Source of the DNA: Bradyrhizobium sp. B124
GTDB taxonomy: Bacteria > Pseudomonadota > Alphaproteobacteria > Rhizobiales > Xanthobacteraceae
Length of the DNA stretch: 64,000 nucleotides
Assembly (NCBI RefSeq): GCF_038967635.1
Contig: NZ_CP152413.1
Span: forward strand, 682,001-746,000
Direction: 5' to 3'
Shown one piece after another: positions 48,878 to 57,800 of this stretch (position 1 is the first letter of the stretch; each line of letters begins with the position of its first letter). Below the pieces are notes generated by a model. It had not been told where the DNA came from and did not search any database. It saw nothing but the letters and a program-made list of their open reading frames with translations. The position numbers and the translations under genes were made by a program.

Positions 48878-50119
48878 ATGCACAAGGCGGTCGCCAACGG
48901 TTCTTACGACGTCGCCCTGGTGCGGCAGGATTTCCCGGCGCTCGCCATGCAGATCTACGGCAAGCCGCTGGTCTATCTCGATAACGCGGCCTCGGCGCAG
49001 AAGCCGAATGCGGTGCTCGACCGCATGACCGAGGCCTACAAGAGCGAATACGCCAACGTGCATCGCGGCCTGCATTACCTCGCCAATGCCGCGACGGAGG
49101 CCTATGAGGGCGCCCGCGGCAAGGTCGCGCAGTTCATCAACGCCCGCCGCACTGAAGAGATCGTCTTCACCCGCAACGTCACCGAGGCGATCAACCTGGT
49201 GGCATCGTCCTGGGGTGGAGTGAACATCAAGGAGGGCGACGAGATCGTCCTCTCGATCATGGAGCACCACTCCAACATCGTGCCGTGGCACTTCCTCAGG
49301 GAGCGCCATGGTGCAGTGATCAAGTGGGCGCCGGTCGACGACGACGGCAACTTCCTGATCGAGGAGTTCGAGAAACTCCTGAGCCCGCGCACCAAGATCG
49401 TCGCGATCACCCAGATGTCGAACGCCCTCGGCACCCTGGTTCCGGTCAAGGAGGTGGTCCGGCTGGCGCACGCCCGCGGCATTCCGGTGCTGGTGGACGG
49501 CGCGCAGGGCGCGGTGCATCTGCCAATCGACGTCCAGGACCTCGATTGCGATTTCTACGCCTTTACCGGCCACAAGGTGTACGGGCCGACCGGCATCGGT
49601 GCGCTGTACGCCAAGCACGAGCATCTGGTGGCGATGCGGCCGTTCAACGGCGGCGGCGAGATGATCCGTGAAGTGGCCAAGGACTGGGTCACCTATGGCG
49701 ATCCGCCGCACAAGTTCGAGGCCGGGACGCCGCCGATCGTCGAGGCGATCGGGCTCGGTGCTGCGATCGACTACGTCAATTCGATCGGCAAGGAGCGTAT
49801 CGCCGCGCATGAGCATGAGTTGCTGACTTACGCGCAGGACCGCTTGCGCGAGATCAACTCGCTGCGCGTGATCGGAACCGCCCGCAACAAGGGTCCGGTG
49901 ATCTCGTTCGAGATGAAGGGCGCGCATCCCCACGATGTCGCGACCGTGATCGACCGGCAGGGTATTGCGGTGCGTGCCGGCACCCATTGCGTGATGCCGC
50001 TTTTAGAGCGGTTCAACGTCACGGCCACCTGCCGCGCATCCTTCGGGATGTATAATACAAGGGAAGAAGTCGACCATCTGGCGCAAGCGCTGATCAAGGC
50101 GCGGGAATTGTTCGCATGA
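48878..50119 (+). CDS. sufS: Cysteine desulfurase SufS
   Basis: The 413-residue group II cysteine desulfurase supplies sulfur to SufBCD. It begins around Y-L-D-N-A-A-S-A-Q-K-P near residue 30. The PLP histidine lies in E-H-H-S-N-I-V-P-W, the Schiff-base Lys in T-G-H-K-V-Y-G-P-T-G near residue 230, and the catalytic Cys in R-A-G-T-H-C-V-M-P near 370. Such SufS enzymes usually need SufE or SufU to accept sulfur, and neither gene is in this cluster. ATG 48878 follows the sufD stop directly. The stop overlaps sufT by 4 bp. Confidence 0.95.
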   Translation: MHKAVANGSYDVALVRQDFPALAMQIYGKPLVYLDNAASAQKPNAVLDRMTEAYKSEYANVHRGLHYLANAATEAYEGARGKVAQFINARRTEEIVFTRNVTEAINLVASSWGGVNIKEGDEIVLSIMEHHSNIVPWHFLRERHGAVIKWAPVDDDGNFLIEEFEKLLSPRTKIVAITQMSNALGTLVPVKEVVRLAHARGIPVLVDGAQGAVHLPIDVQDLDCDFYAFTGHKVYGPTGIGALYAKHEHLVAMRPFNGGGEMIREVAKDWVTYGDPPHKFEAGTPPIVEAIGLGAAIDYVNSIGKERIAAHEHELLTYAQDRLREINSLRVIGTARNKGPVISFEMKGAHPHDVATVIDRQGIAVRAGTHCVMPLLERFNVTATCRASFGMYNTREEVDHLAQALIKARELFA

Positions 50120-50487
50120 CCGATACAGCCGAAGTCAAGACGGCCACCATGGAAACCACCTCGGCTCTGCCGGCGGAGGAGACCGAGCGCATGAGCGGCG
50201 AGATCGTCGCGGCGCTGAAGACGGTGTTCGACCCGGAAATCCCGGCCGACATCTACGAGCTCGGCCTGATCTACAAGGTCGATCTCAAGGATGACCGCTC
50301 GGTCGACATCCTGATGACGTTGACCACCCCGAACTGCCCGGCCGCCGGCGAGTTGCCGCAGATGGTTGAGAACGCGGTTGCCAGCGTCCCCGGCGTCGGC
50401 GTCGTCAGCGTCAACCTGGTGTGGGATCCGGCCTGGACGCCGGACCGGATGTCGGATGAGGCGCGCCTCGTCCTCAATATGTGGTGA
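50116..50487 (+). CDS. sufT: SUF-associated MIP18/DUF59 protein (SufT)
   Basis: The 123-residue protein has the MIP18 (DUF59) fold: F-D-P-E-I-P-A-D-I-Y-E-L-G-L-I-Y near residue 39, then T-L-T-T-P-N-C-P-A-A with one conserved Cys near residue 76, and V-W-D-P-A-W-T-P-D-R-M-S near the C-terminus. SufT proteins help Fe-S maturation under high demand, possibly as carriers. The N-terminal about 25 residues are a Thr/Glu-rich non-conserved leader. Start overlaps the sufS stop (ATGA), so it is translationally coupled. Confidence 0.9.
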   Translation: MTDTAEVKTATMETTSALPAEETERMSGEIVAALKTVFDPEIPADIYELGLIYKVDLKDDRSVDILMTLTTPNCPAAGELPQMVENAVASVPGVGVVSVNLVWDPAWTPDRMSDEARLVLNMW

Positions 50488-50542
50488 TGCGTTAGAGGAT
50501 TGAGCCTAAGCTCGAGATTGAATTGCCGCTGGGACTGACCAC

Positions 50543-50941
50543 ATGAGTGACATGACACAAGCCGCACCGACCCCAGCCAAGCCGAAGCGACCGCGCCCGC
50601 AGGTCATGAGACTGACCGATGCCGCGGCGGAGCGGATTACCGAGCTGACCCAGCGCGCCGATTCCGAGATCGTCGGCCTGCGCGTCGGTATCAAGAACGG
50701 CGGCTGCGCCGGACAGTCCTACACCGTCGAATACGCCCATGAGATCCGTCCGACCGACGAAGTGGTCGAGGACAAGGGCGTGAAGATCCTGGTCGATCCG
50801 AAGGCCGTGCTGTTCCTGCTTGGCACCGAGATGGACTACGTGGCCGACAGGATGCAGGCCCAGTTCGTGTTCAACAACCCGAACCAGGTCTCCGCCTGCG
50901 GTTGCGGCGAATCGGTGCAGCTCAAGCCGGCGACGGTCTGA
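50543..50941 (+). CDS. sufA: A-type Fe-S carrier (SufA/IscA/ErpA)
   Basis: The product (132 residues) carries assembled clusters to target proteins. After a Lys/Pro-rich leader of about 20 residues, the core runs from M-R-L-T-D-A-A-A. All three cluster-binding cysteines are visible: one in N-G-G-C-A-G (near residue 55) and two in S-A-C-G-C-G-E-S near the C-terminus. It is the last gene of the suf cluster, 55 bp after sufT. Confidence 0.92.
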   Translation: MSDMTQAAPTPAKPKRPRPQVMRLTDAAAERITELTQRADSEIVGLRVGIKNGGCAGQSYTVEYAHEIRPTDEVVEDKGVKILVDPKAVLFLLGTEMDYVADRMQAQFVFNNPNQVSACGCGESVQLKPATV

Positions 50942-51091
50942 TCGCCGCTGCGCCCTCGCGAGCGCACAATCGCGCTCGCGTTTTGGATCCTATACCCACC
51001 ATCGTTGCATGTTGACGCCGTCGTCGACCATACTGCGCTGCCAACAGGCTGCGGCTGGCGCGTTTGCCTGCGCTGGAACAATGGTGGGCAT

Positions 51092-51553
51092 ATGGACCGC
51101 GAATTCCTGACCGACCTGTTCGCCGATTTCGGCCCGGTCACGCTGCGCCGGATGTTCTCCGGCTACGGCATCTCCGCTGACGGCACCAATTTCGCGCTTG
51201 CGCTGCGCGCCGGGCTCTACTTCCGCGCCGATGAGGAGACCATCCCGCGATTCGAGGCCGAAGGCTGCGGGCCGTTCCAGTACCAGACGCGCGCCAAGAC
51301 GGTGACGGTGAACTCGTACTGGCAACTGCCGGCGCGGCTGTTCGATGATGCCGAGGAGCTCGCGGTCTGGGCGCGTTCTGCCCTCGGCGCCGCCCAGCGC
51401 GCCGCGCTGCGCAAGCGGCCGAGGAAACGACCGGCCGCGCCGAAGTCGAAGACGCCGGTGAAGAAGGCAGCTGCAAAGAAGGCAGCGGGAAAGAAGACGC
51501 CGGCGCCGAAGCCGAGCACAAAACCGTCTTCAGCTTCGAAGAAGCGCGTGTAA
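51092..51553 (+). CDS. TfoX/Sxy N-terminal domain protein with Lys/Ala-rich tail
   Basis: ATG 51092 gives 153 residues. The first about 95 are a TfoX-N domain: L-F-A-D-F-G-P-V-T-L-R-R-M-F-S-G-Y-G, then F-A-L-A-L-R-A-G-L-Y-F-R-A-D and F-Q-Y-Q-T-R-A-K. In Haemophilus and Vibrio, Sxy/TfoX steers competence genes, but single-domain copies like this are common in rhizobia and their role is unknown. From residue 110 on, the protein is a repeat-like K-K-A-A-A-K-K-A-A-G tail, similar to the tail of the Bcp protein in this window and able to bind nucleic acid by charge. It is convergent with the diguanylate cyclase gene. Confidence 0.82.
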   Translation: MDREFLTDLFADFGPVTLRRMFSGYGISADGTNFALALRAGLYFRADEETIPRFEAEGCGPFQYQTRAKTVTVNSYWQLPARLFDDAEELAVWARSALGAAQRAALRKRPRKRPAAPKSKTPVKKAAAKKAAGKKTPAPKPSTKPSSASKKRV

Positions 51554-51598
51554 TCCTGAGCGGCGCGGATTACGCGCGTCCCAAGGCACGTTCAGGGT

Positions 51599-52699
51599 TC
51601 ACGCCACCCGAGTCTGGGTCTCGGCGCTGTATTCCGGATCGGCTTCGCAGATCACGCGGTTGCGGCCGGCGCGCTTGGCGCCGTAGAGGCAGGCATCGGC
51701 GCGCTCGATCAGGGAGTCGGTGTCGTCGGCCGGCTTCAGTATGGAGACGCCGACCGAGATCGTGACACGGCCGAGGATCTCGCCGGTCGACTTCTTCTTC
51801 AGTTCCTTGGCCATCACGGCGCGGCGGATGTGGTCGGCAACCGTCAGCGCCTGGCGCAACGCGGTGTTGGGCAGCACCACCGCGAATTCCTCGCCGCCGT
51901 AGCGGGCGGTGATGTCCTGGCCCTTGATGGTCTGCTTCAGCGTTTGTGCCACCAGCCGCAGCACCTGATCGCCGGTGAGATGGCCGTAGGAGTCGTTGAA
52001 CGACTTGAAGTGATCGATGTCGAACATCAGGAGCGACAGCGGCTCGCCGCTGGCAAGCGCGGCCTGCACCGCCATGTCGATCGAGCGGTCGAAATATTTC
52101 CGGTTGCCGAGGCCGGTGAGCGGATCGGTCAGGCTCTCGGCGCGGATCGCCTCGAGGCTGTGCTGCAGATCGCTGATCTCCGACTTCGACAGCGCAAGCC
52201 GGTTCTCCAATGCCTGATTGGTCTCGCGCATCTCGCGCGTCGATTTGGCCAGCCCCTCGACGATGGTCTTGATCTGGTCGCGGGTGGTCGCGGTCGAGAG
52301 CCGGTCGCTGGCACCGACGAGGCTCGCGTCGTAGGTCGCGGACACGCCGAGCGCATCGGTGATCAGCCGCATGACGGCGTCGATCTCGCCGATGACGCGC
52401 GCGCCGACCTTGTCGATGCGGTCCGAGGTCTTGATGTGCGAAAGGTAGGTTTCGTAGATCTGCTCGAGATCGGATTCAGAGAGCTTGCCGCTGCGCGCCA
52501 GCGTCTCGTTGATGACCTTGTTGAGCGGTGCGTTGTATCCGGTCGCGTAGACGTACCAGATTTCGTAGTTGCGCGGCACGGCGGTCTGGCGAAGCGAGCG
52601 GATCTGGCCAAGCGCGACTTCGGCAAAGGCCAAAGTACGTTCGTGTTCGTCCAGCAGCTTGACCACTGTCACGTCCTCAATACACGCAATGCCGGTCAT
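51599..52699 (-). CDS. Diguanylate cyclase (GGDEF)
   Basis: The 366-residue cytosolic protein makes cyclic di-GMP. The N-terminal about 190 residues are helical with a coiled-coil segment (E-N-R-L-A-L-S-K-S-E-I-S-D-L-Q) and no TM helix or named sensor. The GGDEF domain begins at L-T-D-P-L-T-G-L-G-N-R, with F-D-I-D-H-F-K near 235 and the active loop R-Y-G-G-E-E-F. The inhibitory I-site five residues earlier reads K-G-Q-D in place of R-x-x-D, so product inhibition is probably weaker. ATG 52699 is chosen; an in-frame TTG lies 12 bp upstream. It is transcribed alone. Confidence 0.9.
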   Translation of the reverse strand: MTGIACIEDVTVVKLLDEHERTLAFAEVALGQIRSLRQTAVPRNYEIWYVYATGYNAPLNKVINETLARSGKLSESDLEQIYETYLSHIKTSDRIDKVGARVIGEIDAVMRLITDALGVSATYDASLVGASDRLSTATTRDQIKTIVEGLAKSTREMRETNQALENRLALSKSEISDLQHSLEAIRAESLTDPLTGLGNRKYFDRSIDMAVQAALASGEPLSLLMFDIDHFKSFNDSYGHLTGDQVLRLVAQTLKQTIKGQDITARYGGEEFAVVLPNTALRQALTVADHIRRAVMAKELKKKSTGEILGRVTISVGVSILKPADDTDSLIERADACLYGAKRAGRNRVICEADPEYSAETQTRVA

Positions 52700-52981
52700 G
52701 CCCGGCAGCAATGACTAAATTATTGGCGCGAGGGTACGGGACGAGAATGAAGGCAAGGTAAATAGTGGAACTACGGGGATTTCGCCGCGACTAATGTCGT
52801 ACGAGCTCGATTCCGTCGCGGGTCGAGCTCGGCTTTCGCGAGCGATTCGCTTAATCGCCATTGTGTCGCGAAACTGAGCGCATTTGCTTCAAACGCGAGC
52901 GATCAGCGCGAGCGTCGGTCGCCGGCGACGATACAGACTCCGCAGGATACCGCCGCTGGTGCGGCGGCATCGGAGCCGGTC

Positions 52982-54475
52982 TTAGGCGCGTGCGCGCACA
53001 GGTCGCAGCAGGAAGGCGGGCAGGTGCGAATGATCGGCGGGCTCGTGGTCCACCTCGCGCTGCGGCCGGCGTGGCTCGGCGCGCCCGATCGACGGCACGT
53101 GCGACGGGGTGGCCTGGGGCGAAGAGTTGCGGCCATGGCGCGGTTCGCGCTCCGGCTTGGCTGCACGCTCCTGGCGGGGTTCCTGGTCCTGACGCGGCTC
53201 ACGTTCACCGTGACGCGCCTCGCGTTCACCCTGACGCGGTTCGCGTTCACGTCGCGGCTTGCGGCCGCCACGGGCACCATCGCGCGAGCCTTCGCGGCTG
53301 CGCGAGCGGCGCGGCGCACCGTCCTCGTCGGAGGCCTCGCTGTGAACGGTGTAGTCGCCCTCGGCGCGCGGGATCGGCTGGCCGATCAGCTTCTCGATCG
53401 CCGTCATCGACTTGCTATCGAGCGAGGTGACGATGGAGATCGCGGTACCGGTGCGTCCGGCGCGGCCGGTGCGGCCGATGCGGTGGACGTAATCGTCGGG
53501 GTGGTGCGGCACGTCGAAATTGAAGACGTGGCTCACCGCGGGAATGTCGAGACCGCGGGCGGCGACGTCGGAGGCGACGAGCAGCGGAATCTCGCCCTTG
53601 CGGAATTGATCCAGCGCCGCGGTGCGGGCGGACTGATCCATATCGCCGTGGAGGGCGCCGACACTGAAGCCGTGCTTCTGGAGTGATTTGTGAAGGACGG
53701 CGACCTCGCGCTTGCGATTGCAGAAGATAATCGCGTTGTTGAGATCCTTGGCGTCGCGCAGCAGGCGGCGGAGGGTCTCGCGCTTGTCATGCGCCTCGCG
53801 ACCGGCCGGGACCTGCAATTGCGTGACGGTGACGGCGGTGGTTGCGGGTTTGGAGACTTCGATCCGCGCAGGATTGTGCAGGAAGGCCTCGGTGATGCGG
53901 CTGATCTCCGGGGGCATCGTCGCGGTGAAGAACAGGGTCTGCCGCGTGAACGGGACGAGCTTGCAGATGCGTTCGATGTCGGGAATGAAGCCCATGTCGA
54001 GCATGCGGTCGGCTTCATCGATCACCAGCAGCTCGACGCCGGTGAGCAGCAATCCGCCGCGTTCGGTATGGTCGAGCAGGCGGCCGGGCGTTGCGATCAG
54101 GACGTCGACGCCGCGCATCAGCTTGGTGTCCTGGTCGCCGAACGAGACGCCGCCGATCAGCAGCGCCACGTTCAATTTCTGACCGGCGCCGTATTTGTCG
54201 AACTGCTCCTTCACCTGCGCGGCAAGCTCGCGGGTCGGCTCGAGGATCAGGGTGCGCGGCATGCGTGCCCGCGCGCGGCCCTTCTCGAGGAGGGTGAGCA
54301 TCGGGAGAACGAAGGCAGCGGTCTTGCCGGTGCCGGTCTGGGCAATGCCGAGGACGTCGCGCCGGGCGAGGACGTGCGGGATTGCCTGTTCCTGGATGGG
54401 AGTGGGGGTGGTGTAACCGGTGGCCGCAACTGCGGCGAGGACCTTATCGGACAGGCCTAGATTGGAAAAAGACAT
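52982..54475 (-). CDS. DEAD-box RNA helicase, RhlE-like
   Basis: The protein (497 residues) remodels RNA, often in ribosome assembly or RNA decay. N-terminal F-S-N-L-G-L and the Q motif (T-P-T-P-I-Q) are followed by motif I A-Q-T-G-T-G-K-T, Ia P-T-R-E-L-A, Ib T-P-G-R-L-L-D, II D-E-A-D, III T-A-T and, in the second RecA domain, V-A-R-G-L-D-I-P (as A-A-R-G-L-D-I-P) and H-R-I-G-R-T-G-R. From about residue 380 the tail is unstructured, with a repeated E-R-E-P-R-Q/E-A-R-H-G pattern, useful for RNA binding or for RNase E contact. In cold-adapted or cold-shocked alphaproteobacteria such helicases join the degradosome. Confidence 0.93.
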   Translation of the reverse strand: MSFSNLGLSDKVLAAVAATGYTTPTPIQEQAIPHVLARRDVLGIAQTGTGKTAAFVLPMLTLLEKGRARARMPRTLILEPTRELAAQVKEQFDKYGAGQKLNVALLIGGVSFGDQDTKLMRGVDVLIATPGRLLDHTERGGLLLTGVELLVIDEADRMLDMGFIPDIERICKLVPFTRQTLFFTATMPPEISRITEAFLHNPARIEVSKPATTAVTVTQLQVPAGREAHDKRETLRRLLRDAKDLNNAIIFCNRKREVAVLHKSLQKHGFSVGALHGDMDQSARTAALDQFRKGEIPLLVASDVAARGLDIPAVSHVFNFDVPHHPDDYVHRIGRTGRAGRTGTAISIVTSLDSKSMTAIEKLIGQPIPRAEGDYTVHSEASDEDGAPRRSRSREGSRDGARGGRKPRREREPRQGEREARHGEREPRQDQEPRQERAAKPEREPRHGRNSSPQATPSHVPSIGRAEPRRPQREVDHEPADHSHLPAFLLRPVRARA

Positions 54476-54847
54476 TGAGCCTCTGGTCGAAACCGCCGTT
54501 CGGCATCGCAGGTAAAAGGCTGTCGCGTTCGGCCCCGAAACGGCTCGCTTTTCTATAAAGCTCGGGGGCTCTGGCTAACGCTGACGGACGGCAAACCTGA
54601 CGAATCGCGTTTCGATCCGAGGGCCGCGTTGCCCGCAACATAGGGGCGAAAGCGGTAAAGTCAATCTTGGAACCAGCCGATAGCCGAAAAAGCTTAATGT
54701 TTTCGCCAAAATAACCGTCGTTTCCGTCATTTGGCGGTCAAATGAATCACCGGCTCGCTATCTGACGGCGGGGCCTCGGTGAGGGGTGTTCGCGCTGCTT
54801 TTCCCCTTAAATCCGCCGCAGCCGGCCCCGCCGCGGGGCGGGCTGCC
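54476..54847. other. Intergenic region upstream of the helicase, with hairpin after the autotransporter gene
   Basis: 372 bp without a credible gene. The left part is presumably the helicase promoter and leader. At the right end, 54819-54845 forms an imperfect 11-bp stem (CAGCC and GGCTG outer pairs, GCCCC and GGGGC inner) just after the autotransporter stop, with no T-run, so it is at best a partial terminator. Confidence 0.45.
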
Positions 54848-57800
54848 CTACCAGGCATAACGGACCGCGCCTTTGCCGGCATAGGAGCGGGTCAGGCTGG
54901 AGAATTCGCCCTCGAAGCTTGCGAGCGCCGACCAGCCGTTGGCCCATTTCAGTTCGGCCGAGGCGGTGGTCAGGGCGGAGTCGGAGGCTTGCGCCGCGCC
55001 GCTCACGACGAAGCCCGCGCCGGGCAGGGCCTGGAAGGTCGCGGCGATGCTGCGGTCGGGGTTGAAATCATGCGACCAGGCGGCGCGGCCGCGTAGCGTC
55101 AGAACCGCATTGGAGAGCGCAAAGGATTTGTCGGCGCGCAGGCCGAGCTCGCTGCGGCTGTCGGTGATGCTCTTCGCGTTGTAGGCCAGCGCAAAGGTGT
55201 TGGCGCCGACGATGGCCTGCTCGGCGTAGCCCGGTAGCTGGAAGGTCGTGAACTGGCCGGCGGCATAGGGCGTGATGCCGACGCCGCCGATCCACCGCGC
55301 AACGAGGCGATAGCCGCCTTCGGCGCGGCCCGACCAGGCGTTGGCGTTGAATTCGGCGCGCAGGCGATCGAGACCCCCGACCGTCACGGTGCGGTCGGTG
55401 GTGACGTCCTGCCAGCCGTAGGCCAGCGCACCGGCGAGATACGCCGCGCCGACATTGCGCCGGACGAAGGCGCCGGCCTGAAACAGGTCGGAGCGGCCGC
55501 CGCCACCATTAGCGACGTTGAAATTGGTGCCGCCGCCGGCGAGCGCGAAGCCGGCGATGGTGTTTGGCGAGAAGCGATAGTCGGCGCCGACGGCGGTGCC
55601 GAACGCCTGGCTTGTGGTGTTGTTCGAGCCGAGTCCGGCGTTGCCGTCAGTGGTCTGTGAGCCGCCGTAGGCCGCCGCCCACACGCTCCAGCGTGGATCG
55701 TAGCTCTCGGCAATCGGCGCCTTGCGATAGATCGCGGCAGCGGCGTCGCTGGTCGAACGCCTGGCGGCATAGGCCAGCGAGTTGTCGTCAGCGTAGGGCG
55801 TGGCGCCGGCCGGCATCGCCGTCGCGCCGCGGCCGTCGATGAAGGGATCGAGCATCGTGCCCATGAACTGGTTCATGGCGTTGAAGGTGGTCTGCTGCGA
55901 TCCGGCGGCGGTCTCGCCGGAGAGCTGGGTCAGGCCGTTGAGGAGGTTGTCGCCCGACAGCTTGAAGATCGCGCTGAACGCGTTGGAGAGGTTGGCGCCG
56001 CCGAGCAGGCCGTTGTCGATCGCACCCGCGACTTTGCTGTGGTTGATGCTGGCGTTGGCCGGCAGGATCGGGGAGAGCAGGCCGGGATCGACCGACAGCA
56101 GCACGTCGTTGCCGACATAGCTCAGCACCGGATTACGGGCGAGGTTGTTGGCGAGTAGCAGGCTTGCCGAGCCGAACGTGCCGCTCAGCGTTCCCGCATT
56201 GACGATCGTGTAGGTGGTTTTCTTGCTGATCCGCTCGAGCGGATCGACGACGACGTTGCCGGCAAGGTTGGCGGTGCCGGTCACGATCGCCTTGTCGCTG
56301 ATCGTGTTGGTGATCTGCACCAGATAGGTTGCCGCCGCCGTCATGGTCAGGCTCGCCATGGTGATCGTGCCGGGCGAATTGCCGGGCGACAGCGTGCCGC
56401 TGATCGTCGCGTTGCCGATGGTGCCATTGCCGCCGAGCGTGCCGGTCGGACCGACCGTGACGCTGGCGTTCGGCATCGCGCCGTTGAGGATGAACGCGCT
56501 GTCGACGTTGACCATCCCGGCAAAGTTCGAGTTGTTGCCGGTGAAGCTCCAGTTCGAACCTGCAAGAACCCCAAAATTGGCGAAGCCAGTGCCGAGTTTC
56601 GACAGGTCGAAGTTCCCCGCGGTCGTGCCGCCGAACTGCACGATACTGGTCCCGCTGCCGACGATGCTGCCGTTGAACACGGCGCCGGACTGCACTTGCA
56701 GCACGTCGTTGGTGCCGCCGAACTGCACCGCGGTGCCACCGGTGCCGGTGATGGTGCCGTTGGCGATCAGCGTGGTGGTGCCGCCCGACGTCGTGATGCC
56801 GCTGGTGCCGGTGACGAAGGTGCCGGTGGTGATGAAGATGTTGCCTGGTGTCGAGCGCGAGGCGGATATGCCGATGCCCGTGCTTTGCACGCCGGCCAGC
56901 GCGTCGATCCTGATGTCGCCGAGCCCGTCGCGCTGGGCGAAGATGCCGTAGCTGCCAGCGGCGAGGCCGTTCGCAATGACATTGCCTTCCGCGCGTAGCG
57001 CCAGCGTTGCGGCGTTGTCGGCACCATGGGTAATGATGCCGCTGATGCCGATCGCCGCCGCGCTGGTCGAGGTGGCGCTCACGGTCCCCTTGGTGACGAG
57101 GTCGATGCCGCCGAGTCCCGCGGTGATGGTCGAGAACCTGGAAATGCCGCGGCTCAGCGTGATGCCGGTCGCGGCGCCGTCCGAGGTCGCGGTCACGTCG
57201 CCATTGGCATGAACGGTCATGGTGCCGGTGTTGATGTTGGTCGGAGCAAAGCTGGTGCTCGAGGCGCTGATTCCGGTGGCCGTGCCGCCGGCGCCGATCG
57301 CGGTGGCTGTTACGGCACCGTCGGCGGTCAGCCGCGTCGCGGCCAGATTGTATTGTCCCACGCTGATGCCGACGACGTTCGACGCGGTGTCGCTGATCGA
57401 CGTTGCCGTCACTGCGCCGTGCAGATTGAAGTCGACCGGGACCACGCCGGAGGCTCCGAGGGACGCTCCGGTCACATTTGCGACCTTGCCGGACGGCGTC
57501 ATGCCGGTGACCGTGATCGATCCGTTGACGTTCAGCGCCGCCGAGCCGTTGCTGGATGTGCTTCCCAATCCGGCGGCAAGGCCGGCGACGCTGCCACCGG
57601 CCGAAGCGGAGGTGGAGGTCCTGGTGTCGAAGGTTCCGGAGATATCGCCATTGAAGGTCGCGGTGTTGGTGCCGCTGGCACCAGAGAAACTGACCGACGC
57701 CAGGGCGCCGTAGTAAGCCGTGTCCGGGCCGTTTCCCTTGGCAATATTGCCGTCCACGACGAGGCTGTTGTTGGCGCCGCCGCCGGACACGGAGAGCGTC

